DNA of 50,679 bases from positions 1 through 50,679 of the forward strand of contig JAJYWC010000012.1 in the NCBI GenBank assembly GCA_021791695.1, in the 5' to 3' direction. Both the position numbers and the translations under genes were made by a program. Shown in pieces: positions 8,538 to 16,188 of the stretch (position 1 is the stretch's first letter; each line of letters starts with the position of its first letter). Under the pieces are notes generated by a model, which made no database searches, was not told the origin of the DNA, and saw only the letters and a program-made list of their open reading frames with translations. Source of the stretch: an archaeon (GTDB lineage Archaea > Thermoproteota > Nitrososphaeria > Nitrososphaerales > Gagatemarchaeaceae).

Positions 8538-9302
8538 TCATGTGACGACTCCGGTCTGCTCCTTGAGCCATCCGTATCCTTCTTTCTCGAGCTTGAGCGA
8601 GAGGTCTTCACCGCCCGAGGCCGTGATCTTCCCGTCATAGAGCACGTGCACGTAGGTCGGCTTGATGTACTTGAGGATTCGCTGGTAGTGGGTGATTATC
8701 AGGACCCCAAGGTCCGCGCCGGCTATCTTGCTAACCCCCTCGGCGACCGTCTTCAGAGCGTCGATGTCGAGTCCCGAGTCAGTCTCGTCGAGCACGGCGA
8801 ACTTTGGCTTGAGCAGCGCCAACTGAAGTATCTCGGCGCGCTTCTTCTCGCCTCCCGAGAACCCCTCGTTGAGGTAGCGGTTCATGAACGACTCGTCGAC
8901 TCCGAGGAGTTTCATCTTCTCGTTCATCGCGTCTCTGAACTCGAAGAGTGTGGGCGGCTGATTCTTCTCGTCTGTGTGCACCGAGTTGTAGGCGGCTCTC
9001 AAGAACGAGAACATTGTCACGCCAGGAACGGTAACGGGGTACTGGAATGCGAGGAACAGCCCGGACTTGGCACGCTTGTCGGGCGGGAAGGCCACTATGC
9101 TCTGCCCGTCTATGAGGATGTCACCAGATGTGACCTTGTACTTGGGGTGTCCGAGTAGCGTGTAGGCCAGCGTGCTCTTCCCGGACCCATTCGGGCCCAT
9201 CAGGGCGTGGACCTCTCCCTGCTTGATCGCAAGATTGACTCCCTTCAGGATCTCCCTGCCCTCTACCTGTGCATGAAGGTCCTTGATCTCCAGAGTTGCC
9301 AT
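8538..9302 (-). CDS. sufC: SufC ATPase of the SUF system
   Basis: This ABC-type soluble ATPase drives conformational change of the SufB-SufD scaffold. It has Walker A GPNGSGKST near residue 36, the family signature FSGGEKKRAEI near 148, and Walker B with the SufC-specific run VLDETDSGLDID. The switch His is in IITHYQR. The 254 aa is the standard length. It is the first gene of the minus-strand operon sufC-sufB-sufD-Rieske-sufS-sufU. A promoter and an inverted repeat lie directly upstream. Confidence 0.97.
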   Translation of the reverse strand: MATLEIKDLHAQVEGREILKGVNLAIKQGEVHALMGPNGSGKSTLAYTLLGHPKYKVTSGDILIDGQSIVAFPPDKRAKSGLFLAFQYPVTVPGVTMFSFLRAAYNSVHTDEKNQPPTLFEFRDAMNEKMKLLGVDESFMNRYLNEGFSGGEKKRAEILQLALLKPKFAVLDETDSGLDIDALKTVAEGVSKIAGADLGVLIITHYQRILKYIKPTYVHVLYDGKITASGGEDLSLKLEKEGYGWLKEQTGVVT

Positions 9303-9330
9303 TTTGGCTCAGCCGGAGGGACGGCGCTAA

Positions 9331-9360
9331 TTATTTAAACATATAACTATGGTTATATAG
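9331..9360 (-). promoter_or_regulatory. sufC promoter with inverted-repeat operator candidate
   Basis: The AT-rich segment upstream of sufC holds a TATA-like TTTAAAT (9333-9339) about 31-37 nt before the start. It abuts a perfect inverted repeat, ATATAAC-N4-GTTATAT, at 9341-9358. The repeat overlaps the expected BRE/TATA zone, a position suited to a repressor that senses iron or Fe-S status. No regulator gene is adjacent. Confidence 0.5.
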
Positions 9361-9441
9361 AGACATTATGAACGTATGAATAGTGATGCAAGAATAATAT
9401 GGTCAATGAGAATTAAATAAGCCACGAAGGTCGCTTCCCGC

Positions 9442-9786
9442 ATGACAGGATACAGAGCCCCTGACGTCTCCGCCGACGAGGTCACGCCAGCACTCGTCAG
9501 AGACGAGCTTCTGAAGTGCTTCGAGAGCGCTAACAAGGAGTTCATGGAGGTACTGCACCAACCGGCCAATGGCGAGACCATCAGGACTCAGGTCAATCAG
9601 TTCGTGAGCGGCGTCTTCCAGAACTGCGGGGCGAGCTTCGACAACCCCACCAAGGCGGGGATCGTCACGGCGATGGGTCAGTGTAGGGCCAACGCGGAGG
9701 CCATGATGGGCCCGAAGGGCCAGGCGATAATCTCCCATCACTACGAAGAGATGATCAAGTTGGTGGACAAGCTGCCGGACCGCTAG
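9442..9786 (+). CDS. Conserved-looking hypothetical protein, 114 aa
   Basis: I do not recognise this soluble, mostly helical 114-residue protein. It has three isolated cysteines (KCFES, QNCGAS, GQCRAN) and a His pair (SHHYEE). The ATG at 9442 has a TATA-like ATTAAATAA at 9412-9420, about 22-30 nt upstream, and codon use matches the neighbouring core genes, so it is very likely real. It is divergent from sufC, whose promoter lies 82 nt away, and its stop overlaps the end of the convergent methionine-sulfoxide reductase gene by 4 nt. Confidence 0.75.
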   Translation: MTGYRAPDVSADEVTPALVRDELLKCFESANKEFMEVLHQPANGETIRTQVNQFVSGVFQNCGASFDNPTKAGIVTAMGQCRANAEAMMGPKGQAIISHHYEEMIKLVDKLPDR

Positions 9787-10238
9787 GCGCAGAACCTCGC
9801 GATCTTCGACGCTACAGCCTCGAGGAACTCCCTGTCCATCGAGGAATGAGCGTTGAGCTCGTCGCTGTCGATGTCGATCTCACCTACGACCTTGTCGCCC
9901 AGATGGATTGGGACGACGATCTCCGATTTGGTGTTCGCGAAGCATTCGAGGTACCGCGGGTCCTTGCCGACGTCAGAGACTATCTCGGTCCTTCCAGACT
10001 TCGCCGCAAAGCCGCAGACTCCCTTCCCTATCGGGATGGTGGTGTGGACGGTCGCAGCAGGTCCAGACCAAGCGTCAAGATGCAGGTCGCTGCCCCGCAC
10101 GAGGTAGATGCCGACCCAGTTGTAGGATGGGACCGAATTGAGTAGTTTCGCGACCCTCTGTCTGACATCGTAGGGCTTCTCTGCGGTCGTCGCCTGTTCG
10201 ACCTGGGACAGGAGTTCCTTCGCCTTCTCCCGGTCCAT
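9783..10238 (-). CDS. msrC: GAF-domain free methionine-(R)-sulfoxide reductase
   Basis: This enzyme family reduces free L-methionine (R)-sulfoxide, a repair of oxidised methionine, using cysteines set in a GAF fold. Seen here are the family landmarks NWVGIYL, GKGVCGFAA with a conserved Cys, ECFANTKSEIVVP with the second Cys, and GEIDIDSDE. Starting from the ATG at 10238 gives 151 aa, the usual family length. An open frame continues upstream to 10331, but that extension is rich in Cys, Trp and Arg, is unlike the family and is probably not translated. It is convergent with the 9442 gene, with overlapping ends. Confidence 0.85.
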   Translation of the reverse strand: MDREKAKELLSQVEQATTAEKPYDVRQRVAKLLNSVPSYNWVGIYLVRGSDLHLDAWSGPAATVHTTIPIGKGVCGFAAKSGRTEIVSDVGKDPRYLECFANTKSEIVVPIHLGDKVVGEIDIDSDELNAHSSMDREFLEAVASKIARFCA

Positions 10239-10354
10239 GTGGAAAGACGTCTTCAAGCCACTTCTCTCCCCCGAAGGTTGCATCGGACAGCGCGCGAGCC
10301 ACCAGGCCTCCTGACACCGCACCCGCCGCATACATATTGTGGCGGGGTATCGCG

Positions 10355-10489
10355 GTGGTACCGAAGAGGAGCGACGCGAGCGCAGGTCCGAGACGAGAGG
10401 GCACGAAGGCTCTGTACGCCCTCGTTGACCAGCGTGCTAGAAAGGTGCCTCTTCATGGAAATTTTCCGAGCGCCAGCAACCCACCTTGA
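10355..10489 (+). CDS. Possible 44-residue small protein
   Basis: A GTG-initiated frame gives a basic 44-residue peptide with a plausible centre (TKALYALVDQRARKVPL). An AT-rich box (CATACATATT) lies about 27 nt before the start. The codon pattern is compatible with coding, but the peptide is short and no family is recognised. It lies in an otherwise empty interval (10239-10517). Confidence 0.25.
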   Translation: MVPKRSDASAGPRREGTKALYALVDQRARKVPLHGNFPSASNPP

Positions 10490-10517
10490 TATTTAATGAT
10501 GACGGAGGAGGCCGATC

Positions 10518-10811
10518 TCAGGGAGGCGCTGCCGACGGGTGCTCCTCTGCCTCGGGTCTGCCCCACCGACCGACCTTCGGGATGCCCTTGGACCTGAAGA
10601 GGGTGAGTCCCTTCTGGTAGTGCTCGACCTCTAGCTCGATGTACCTGATCTCTGCCCGGAGCTCGTCCGCCTGCCTCTCCCGGCCTTTTGCTGCGGCTAG
10701 CTTCGCCAGTTCTGCGCGCCGTTCATCGAGCAGCCTCGCGAGGAGCTGCTCGTACTCTGTCGACAACGGGAGCGCGATGGCGATGCCGGTATAAACGTAT
10801 GGCCCTTCCAA
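10518..10811 (-). CDS. Small coiled-coil protein, 97 aa
   Basis: From TTG at 10811 the frame gives a short hydrophobic start (YVYTGIAIALPL) followed by a long charged helix with heptad-like spacing (residues about 18-70, rich in Leu, Glu and Arg), then a proline-rich tail. I do not recognise a family. It is divergent from the DUF371 gene, with starts 30 nt apart, and an AT-rich stretch between them could hold promoters for both. The frame stays open far upstream, antisense to DUF371, so the start was chosen by position and composition. Confidence 0.5.
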   Translation of the reverse strand: MEGPYVYTGIAIALPLSTEYEQLLARLLDERRAELAKLAAAKGRERQADELRAEIRYIELEVEHYQKGLTLFRSKGIPKVGRWGRPEAEEHPSAAPP

Positions 10812-10841
10812 TGTTATTAACGCGGAAAAATCGGAGACGCC

Positions 10842-11270
10842 GTGGCTCGCTACGAGGACGCAGTAGAGTTCTACGGACACCCGATGGTCAGGTCGCTCCA
10901 CCGCAACACCATCGAGGTGACCAAGGACTCCCACCTCACGATAAACGGAGACTGTATAATCGGAGTGAGGGCAGACAAGGGGCTCTCGGAGCTCTCGTCT
11001 TCGGTCAAGGACTCGATAACACAGAGGGGCTCCCTTGTGACCATATCCATCGAGGTCCAACCCGAGACGTTCGTGGTGAGGGCGACGGGAAGTCCGGAAC
11101 TGACGCTGGAGAGCCCCGGTGAGATGGTGATACGGAAGAGCGGGTTCGTCTCTCCGCGGACTCTCGCGCTGCACGCCGACGCTGCCGCCAAGGACATTCC
11201 GAGGAGCATGGCGCAAAGGCTAAGGAACCAAGACTGCAGAGGGGTCCTCAGGATAGAGGTGCAGGTCTGA
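10842..11270 (+). CDS. DUF371 family protein
   Basis: This 142-residue protein matches the archaeal DUF371 family by its N-terminal pattern (EFYGHPMVRSLHRNTIEVTKD) and by the ADKGLSEL and NQDCRGVL segments. Function is unknown; the family is widespread in archaea. The start is GTG at 10842. Its stop overlaps the start of the next gene (TGATG at 11270), which implies coupling with the mevalonate-decarboxylase-family protein. Confidence 0.85.
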   Translation: MARYEDAVEFYGHPMVRSLHRNTIEVTKDSHLTINGDCIIGVRADKGLSELSSSVKDSITQRGSLVTISIEVQPETFVVRATGSPELTLESPGEMVIRKSGFVSPRTLALHADAAAKDIPRSMAQRLRNQDCRGVLRIEVQV

Positions 11271-12220
11271 TGCCTTTCACGGCTGTCGCCAATACGATGC
11301 AGGCCCTGGTCAAGTACCACGGCATGAAGGACTGGAAGCTGAGGATCCCCTACCACGACAGCATCTCTGTCAACACCACCTGCCTGTACTCAGAGGTGAC
11401 GGTGACGGAGGGCGGCCATGGGGCTCTCCTCGTGGCGGGGAAAGAGAACGCCGACGCGCTCCGCAGGCTGGAGGTCGTCTCGCAGAGGCTCGCGGGGAAG
11501 CCGTTCAGGGAGCTGGGCTTGCGGGTCGACTCGAAGAACATGCCGGGGGTCGACGGCAAGGGTCTGGGGTTCTCGTCTTCCGCAGGAGCGGCTCTGACGT
11601 TCGCACTCGACCGTGCTATGAACAAGGAAAAGCCAGACCTGGAGGAGCTGTCGAAGGTCTCGCGGTTGTTTGCCGCCTCCGCTTCTAGGACCATGGTCGG
11701 GGGATTCTCAAGGCTCTACGCTGGCGTGGGAGACAACGACACGTATTCGGAGAAGTTTGCCGACGAGAAGGACCTGCCGCTCAGGACCGTCATCGTCCCT
11801 CTGCCTTCTTCGGTGAGGACCGAGATGGCGCACGAAGAGGTCGAGAGCTCGCCGTTCTTCAAGGCGAGGGTAGAGTCCGCTTCGAAGAGGTGCGACCGGC
11901 TGGAGAAGGCCATCAAGGGTGGAGACCTCAGAGCGGTCGGCGAGCTCGTCGAGCAAGACACGCTCGAGCTTCACAGTGTGACCATGACCGGAAAGAACCA
12001 CATGGTCGTCATGAGTCCGGACACGATCAGAGTGATAACGAGGGTGAGGGAGCTTAGGTCGAACAGCGTCGACGCCTACTTCTCGATGCAGACGGGTCCG
12101 TCAGTCTTCATCAACACGACCGAGGAGGACGAGGACAGGGTCAAGAAGGCGGTCTCGAAGATGGGGTACCGCGTCCTCGTCTCGTCGGTAGGCAGGGGCG
12201 CCCGAATCAAGCACGGGTAG
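11270..12220 (+). CDS. Mevalonate diphosphate decarboxylase-family GHMP protein lacking the catalytic Asp
   Basis: The 316-residue protein belongs to the GHMP-kinase superfamily branch of mevalonate diphosphate decarboxylases and their relatives (phosphomevalonate decarboxylases, mevalonate 3-kinases). The family start ANT..ALVKYHG carries Lys14. The DSISV motif, the nucleotide loop GLGFSSSAG (98-106) and Arg140 in ASASRTMVGG are present. In the motif that normally reads D-A/T-G-P, this protein has Gln274 (SMQTGP), so the decarboxylation base appears lost. It may act as a kinase-only enzyme or on another substrate. It overlaps DUF371 by one nucleotide. Confidence 0.8.
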   Translation: MPFTAVANTMQALVKYHGMKDWKLRIPYHDSISVNTTCLYSEVTVTEGGHGALLVAGKENADALRRLEVVSQRLAGKPFRELGLRVDSKNMPGVDGKGLGFSSSAGAALTFALDRAMNKEKPDLEELSKVSRLFAASASRTMVGGFSRLYAGVGDNDTYSEKFADEKDLPLRTVIVPLPSSVRTEMAHEEVESSPFFKARVESASKRCDRLEKAIKGGDLRAVGELVEQDTLELHSVTMTGKNHMVVMSPDTIRVITRVRELRSNSVDAYFSMQTGPSVFINTTEEDEDRVKKAVSKMGYRVLVSSVGRGARIKHG

Positions 12221-12263
12221 AGTTTACGCTTAATAGCGCGGCGGGAGTTCTCTCCCGGAGAGC

Positions 12264-12476
12264 TTGGCGAAGTCGATGACAGTGGAGGCGTACCTAAAGG
12301 AGCTGCGCGAGAACAAGAAAGAGAAGCCTCCGCAGGTGAAGGAGGCGCTCTCGATCTACATAGAACTCTGGGAGGCGGTCATCAAGAACAAGACCGTCGC
12401 GCGCGAAGAGACCGTCGACGAGGCCCTTACCAAGCTGGAAGCAAAGGGCGGGTTGTATCAGGCCGCAAGCGGATAG
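12264..12476 (+). CDS. Small charged hypothetical protein, 70 aa
   Basis: This is a lysine- and glutamate-rich helical protein with no recognised domain. The longest reading starts at TTG 12264; ATG at 12276 is an equally good start (MTVEAYLKELRENKKEK). Codon use resembles the surrounding core genes. It lies 43 nt downstream of the mevalonate-decarboxylase-family gene and convergent with the HEAT-repeat gene. Confidence 0.65.
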   Translation: MAKSMTVEAYLKELRENKKEKPPQVKEALSIYIELWEAVIKNKTVAREETVDEALTKLEAKGGLYQAASG

Positions 12477-12492
12477 AGCGTCGGGCGTCCCA

Positions 12493-13002
12493 CTAGGGAC
12501 GGGGCATCCTGTCCTTGGCGGTAGCCCCGACCGAGTACGTCCTCAGGAACTTCAGGTTGAAGAGGGACGCCGCCGCCGAGTTCCTAACGAGTTCGTCTTC
12601 ATCGTTCAGGGCGGCCTCCAGAGTCGCGCGCGCCGACTGGTGTCCAATCGAGCCGAGGGCGGCCGCGGATTCGTGTCTTACTATGGGCTCCTTGTCGTGC
12701 CTCACGGCTTCTTCCAGCGCGGGGACTCCCGAGGACAGCCCCATCTGGCCCAGGGTGAACCCGGCCTCGTGTCTTACCAGCGGGTCGGGGTCGTGCAGCA
12801 CCACGTCGGAGAGCGTCGGGACGGCGGCCTCACCGCCGAGCTCCGCCAATATTGTGACTGCGTGGACTCGCAAGACCAGGCTGGGCTCGTTCTTGAGGAC
12901 TTCGACGAAGAACTGCTCGTTCTTCTTCTCGTATTCGTCCTCCATGCGCCTCATGACCTCGAGGCAGTGTCCTTCGTCGTCGACGACCGTACTCGTGTAC
13001 AC
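12493..13002 (-). CDS. HEAT-repeat (PBS-lyase type) protein
   Basis: The protein has at least three HEAT-like repeats of about 31 residues, visible as recurring LVRHEAGFTLGQMG, IVRHESAAALGSIG and LVRNSAAASLFNL units between residues 40 and 155. Such scaffolds mediate protein contacts; the deoxyhypusine hydroxylase family uses the same repeat, but its paired His-Glu metal motifs are not seen. The start is GTG 13002, and a TATA-like GGTTATAATA (minus strand, 13026-13035) lies about 25-33 nt upstream. Confidence 0.8.
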   Translation of the reverse strand: MYTSTVVDDEGHCLEVMRRMEDEYEKKNEQFFVEVLKNEPSLVLRVHAVTILAELGGEAAVPTLSDVVLHDPDPLVRHEAGFTLGQMGLSSGVPALEEAVRHDKEPIVRHESAAALGSIGHQSARATLEAALNDEDELVRNSAAASLFNLKFLRTYSVGATAKDRMPRP

Positions 13003-13045
13003 GCTTCACGACCCGAAATCCGTGATATTATAACCTAAACAGCGT

Positions 13046-13660
13046 TCAGAGCAGCGTGAGCGCGGCCGCCAGTGCGCCGTCCTCAGAGTCGGACTCCCGG
13101 GCCGAACCGGTCACGATGACCGCGTCGCCGTCGCGAGGACCGGCCTTCCTCACTGTCATCCACGGTTCCGTCGGGCCGCTCTTCTCGCAGTCCGTTCCCT
13201 CGCCGGGGATGATGAACCTCCCGCCCTTGAAGACAGAAGTGAAGGCCCCGTCAGCTCCCGCCTTGATCGCGGCATCCCTCTGCTCTATGCCATAGCGCAC
13301 CGGCGCTTCAGCGCCTCTGACCAGTACGGCCCAGCACCTGCCGCCGAGCTCGAGCGTCCTCGCGTCGACGGGACCGGACCAGACGAGCTGGGAGGAAATC
13401 TTCTCGTACTCCTTCTCGCCCTTCTTGCTGAGCTTGCATCCGTCCGTCTCGATGACGATGAGCTGGTTGTCCTTCAGCCGCTTTATCAGCGTCCTGACCT
13501 CGCCCTGCCCGAGACCGGTGAGCGCGCCGAGCCTCCCCCTCCCCACGCCGCCGGAACTCCCTATCGCCATTAGTGCCTTCAGGACGTGGACCTGCGTGAA
13601 GACAGCGCGTGGACCTCTGTAGTCGGATTCCAGAACCCCGCGCAGTGTCTCCACGACCAT
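13046..13660 (-). CDS. DUF4443-type winged-helix regulator
   Basis: The N-terminal winged helix (residues about 20-85: VHVLKALMAIG through LIVIETDGCKLSKKGEKEY) resembles archaeal MarR-like DNA-binding domains. The C-terminal half contains a conserved ligand-type domain, as in archaeal DUF4443 proteins. It is probably a transcription factor with an unknown effector. The gene starts at ATG 13660 and is not obviously co-transcribed with its neighbours. Confidence 0.7.
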   Translation of the reverse strand: MVVETLRGVLESDYRGPRAVFTQVHVLKALMAIGSSGGVGRGRLGALTGLGQGEVRTLIKRLKDNQLIVIETDGCKLSKKGEKEYEKISSQLVWSGPVDARTLELGGRCWAVLVRGAEAPVRYGIEQRDAAIKAGADGAFTSVFKGGRFIIPGEGTDCEKSGPTEPWMTVRKAGPRDGDAVIVTGSARESDSEDGALAAALTLL

Positions 13661-13706
13661 CAGTCGCCGTTCTGGCGTCGAGATATTTCTCCTTTTGCGG
13701 TTCGGG

Positions 13707-14211
13707 CTATGGCTTGGCGCACGTAGGAGCGTAGCTCGGAGTCAGTCCGCAATACGACCAGGCAAAGACCGTCCCTGAGAATGTCTGAAGCTGGTCTGCT
13801 CCTGAAGCAGAGACCTGCCAGGACGATGTCGAGTTGTAGGTCCATATGAGCCATGTCTCGTTCGCCGTGTCCTGGACGCCGTCTATGGCGGTGACGAGGT
13901 GCTCTCCATAGGAGGGATACCATGTCGCGTTCATGTTACCCCTGGTGACGTCGACGGTCGCCAGGTACAGGTTCCAACCCGGCTGGACGACCGTGTCGTT
14001 GTACCAGACGTGCGTCCCGTTTCCAAAATCCAGCAGGATGTTTGTAGCCAGCGGCAGCGACGAGCGGGACTGGTCTAGCTCGGCGAGGTAGTGGTTGGCG
14101 TCGTTCTGCGCCTGCTGATACTGAAGGAGATGGTATCCGGCGAGCGTCGAGGAGAGGAGGAGGCCGGCGATGAGGATTACGATTACCGTCGTGAGGCTTG
14201 GACCCTGACAT
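13707..14211 (-). pseudogene. Membrane-anchored secreted protein with apparent 1-nt frameshift near its start
   Basis: From ATG 14211 the first codons read Met-Ser-Gly-Ser, and a TATA-like TTTAAA (14238-14243) sits about 27-32 nt upstream. A second frame then encodes a hydrophobic segment (LTTVIVILIAGLLLSSTLAGY) and a Tyr/Trp-rich extracellular-looking domain ending at 13707. That frame has no ATG, GTG or TTG before the helix. Removing one T of the pair at 14198-14199 joins the two frames into a 167-residue protein with an N-terminal anchor, resembling pilin-like or small surface proteins. It is either a real frameshift or an assembly indel. Confidence 0.55.
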
Positions 14212-14272
14212 GCCCGGCTGGATTATCCAGTCAGGTCTTTAAACCTTAATCTCGACGACGCCAGGGCAACGA

Positions 14273-14746
14273 GTGTTGAAAGAGAAGCTCAGGGTCGGCG
14301 ACGCTGGACGCAAGGGCAAAGGAGTCTTCGCAGTGGAGCGATTCTTGCCCGGAGAGCCCGTCCTCGAGTACGGCGGAAAGGCGGAGTGGATATGGGACAT
14401 ACCGGAGGACGTATGGCAGTTCACTTTCCAGGTCGACTATGACAAGTACATCCTTCCCGAGGAGGGTTCCTTCGGATGGTACCTCAACCACTCGTGCGAT
14501 CCCAACTGCGTCATACTGGGGACGAACAGGGTGGTCGCGCTCACCACCATAGAGAAGGGCGACGAGGTTACCATCGACTATTCTACCAACGTCGGATGGG
14601 ACGGATTTGCCATGGAATGTGGCTGCGGGGAGCCGTCATGCCGCAAGATAATCCGGAGCTACAGGTACCTTGACCCGGCCCTGAAGGGCAGATATGGCGC
14701 ATGCGTCTCAGCCTTCCTCCTCGAGAGACGGCGCGAGACTGCGTAA
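14273..14746 (+). CDS. SET-domain lysine methyltransferase-like protein
   Basis: This compact 157-residue SET protein would transfer a methyl group from S-adenosylmethionine to protein lysines. Visible motifs are GRKGKGVFA at the start, the SAM-binding NHSCDPNC (72-79) and IDYS (101-104). A post-SET-like set of cysteines follows (CGCGEPSC, 116-123). The start is GTG 14273. Archaeal SET proteins are known to modify chromatin-type proteins, but the substrate here cannot be told. The promoter region is shared with the divergent membrane protein at 14211. Confidence 0.85.
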   Translation: MLKEKLRVGDAGRKGKGVFAVERFLPGEPVLEYGGKAEWIWDIPEDVWQFTFQVDYDKYILPEEGSFGWYLNHSCDPNCVILGTNRVVALTTIEKGDEVTIDYSTNVGWDGFAMECGCGEPSCRKIIRSYRYLDPALKGRYGACVSAFLLERRRETA

Positions 14747-14747
14747 T

Positions 14748-15932
14748 CTAGGAGCTGACTGGCTTCCCGTTCGACAGAACCAGCTCTCCTCCCTTGACGA
14801 CGTGGACGGGCACGATGTGGCGCTTCATCTTTCGCACCTCGCCGTAGCAGTCCTCCATCGGGAAGTTCCCCTCTCGAATCTTGAAAGCTGCGAGGTCGGC
14901 GGGTCGTCCGGGCTGCAAGCTTCCTAGCTTTCCTCTTCTTCCTACGGCCGAGGCCGCCTCCGAGGTCGCTGCCGCAAAGACATCCTCGAGGCTCATGCCG
15001 AGATGGAGGAACTTCGACATCACCGTCGGCAGGTCGTAGACCGGCCCTTTGACGTTCCCGGACCAGAGGTCCGAGCTGATCGTGTCGGGGCGTAATCCTT
15101 CCTTGAAGGCGAGCTCCCCGACATCCCACGAGAAGCTGCCCTGCCCGTGCCCTACATCGAAGATGATTCCCCTCTTTTTCATTTGGAAGAACTCCTCCGG
15201 TATCGTCCCATCCTGACACATGCCGTCCACGTAGCCCGAGTTGGCGTTGAAGGAATCGTGGAAGATGTGCGTGATGATGTCTCCCTTCTTGAGCAACCGC
15301 ACACCAGCTGCGGGCATGAATTTGTTTTCGACCATGAGCCTGCAGCCGGCCGAGTCGCCGACCTCCCGCGCCTTCTCCATGCCCTTAATGCCGTGATGCG
15401 CCCACTTTATCCCGACAATCTTGTCTGGATTGTCCCTGATCAACCTCTCAGTGTTCTCCTCGCTTATGAACATCCCGGCGTACTTCTCCTTCGACCTCGT
15501 GAGGAGGGACGGCCATTCCTGGTCTGTATTCCCGGGCTTGATGTCGGCGAACTCGACCATCCCGAGCGATTCGATGTTGATGAAGGCGAGGATCCTGGTC
15601 TTCGAAGCTTCGATGACGTAGTGCTCGAACCCGCGGTAGTTCAACTCCCCGGTTGAACCGGCGTCGACCGCCGTCGTGGTGCCCTTCAGAAGGCACCTGA
15701 CGAAAGGGTCGATGGAGAGTCGGACGAGCTCCCAGGCGACATGGGTGTGGATGTCGATGAGGCCGGGACTGACGATGAGGCCCCTGGCGTCGATGGTCTT
15801 CTTCGCCTTCCCGTCGGATATCGTGTCCTCGACGGCTTCCACTCTCCCTCCGGCAATAGCAACGTCCATCTTTCCGGAGATTCCCTGGGCGCGGTCCAGG
15901 ACCGTCCCACCCTTAACAAGCAGGTCGTACAA
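14748..15932 (-). CDS. Amidohydrolase/deacetylase-family metallohydrolase
   Basis: This 394-residue TIM-barrel hydrolase has the metal motif DIHTHV near residue 60, a candidate carboxylated lysine in GIKWAHHG, histidines in HIFHD and GHGQGSF, and the catalytic Asp region SSDLW. The layout matches the dihydroorotase-like amidohydrolase/deacetylase family rather than true pyrimidine dihydroorotase; the natural substrate is unknown. The start is TTG 15932, with a TATA-like GATAAATC (15957-15964) about 25-32 nt upstream and an 18-bp palindrome further out. It is convergent with the SET gene. Confidence 0.85.
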   Translation of the reverse strand: MYDLLVKGGTVLDRAQGISGKMDVAIAGGRVEAVEDTISDGKAKKTIDARGLIVSPGLIDIHTHVAWELVRLSIDPFVRCLLKGTTTAVDAGSTGELNYRGFEHYVIEASKTRILAFINIESLGMVEFADIKPGNTDQEWPSLLTRSKEKYAGMFISEENTERLIRDNPDKIVGIKWAHHGIKGMEKAREVGDSAGCRLMVENKFMPAAGVRLLKKGDIITHIFHDSFNANSGYVDGMCQDGTIPEEFFQMKKRGIIFDVGHGQGSFSWDVGELAFKEGLRPDTISSDLWSGNVKGPVYDLPTVMSKFLHLGMSLEDVFAAATSEAASAVGRRGKLGSLQPGRPADLAAFKIREGNFPMEDCYGEVRKMKRHIVPVHVVKGGELVLSNGKPVSS

Positions 15933-15991
15933 TGGCGCATGAGACGAGATGCCATCGATTTATCGGTTCTGATATGGGCAGTCAAACCGAA

Positions 15992-16009
15992 AGATGATCC
16001 GGATCATCT
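15992..16009. promoter_or_regulatory. 18-bp perfect palindrome upstream of the amidohydrolase
   Basis: AGATGATCCGGATCATCT at 15992-16009 is a perfect 18-bp palindrome. It is about 60-77 nt before the amidohydrolase start and upstream of its TATA-like box, a place where an archaeal activator or a looping repressor could bind. The rest of 15933-16188 shows no gene. Confidence 0.45.
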
Positions 16010-16188
16010 CCATTCAAGACCCAGTTTCGGTAGGATTCTGGCGTTAAGGTGGACGCGTAAGGCAGTCACCACCCAAGGGTATACGTTGATGCGATCCAGG
16101 ATTGGTCGCCCCGGGCCCACCGAGCGCGCCTGCTCTTAGTCACGGATCATCCGATGGACATTCTCTGGCAGCTCCGACCCTCGCAAAA

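Noticed and set aside
10239-10331. N-terminal extension of the methionine sulfoxide reductase frame
   Set aside because: Cys/Trp/Arg-rich residues do not match the family; ATG 10238 gives the normal length.
14748-15932. Pyrimidine-pathway dihydroorotase
   Set aside because: Motifs fit the amidohydrolase/deacetylase family better, and no pyr genes are nearby.
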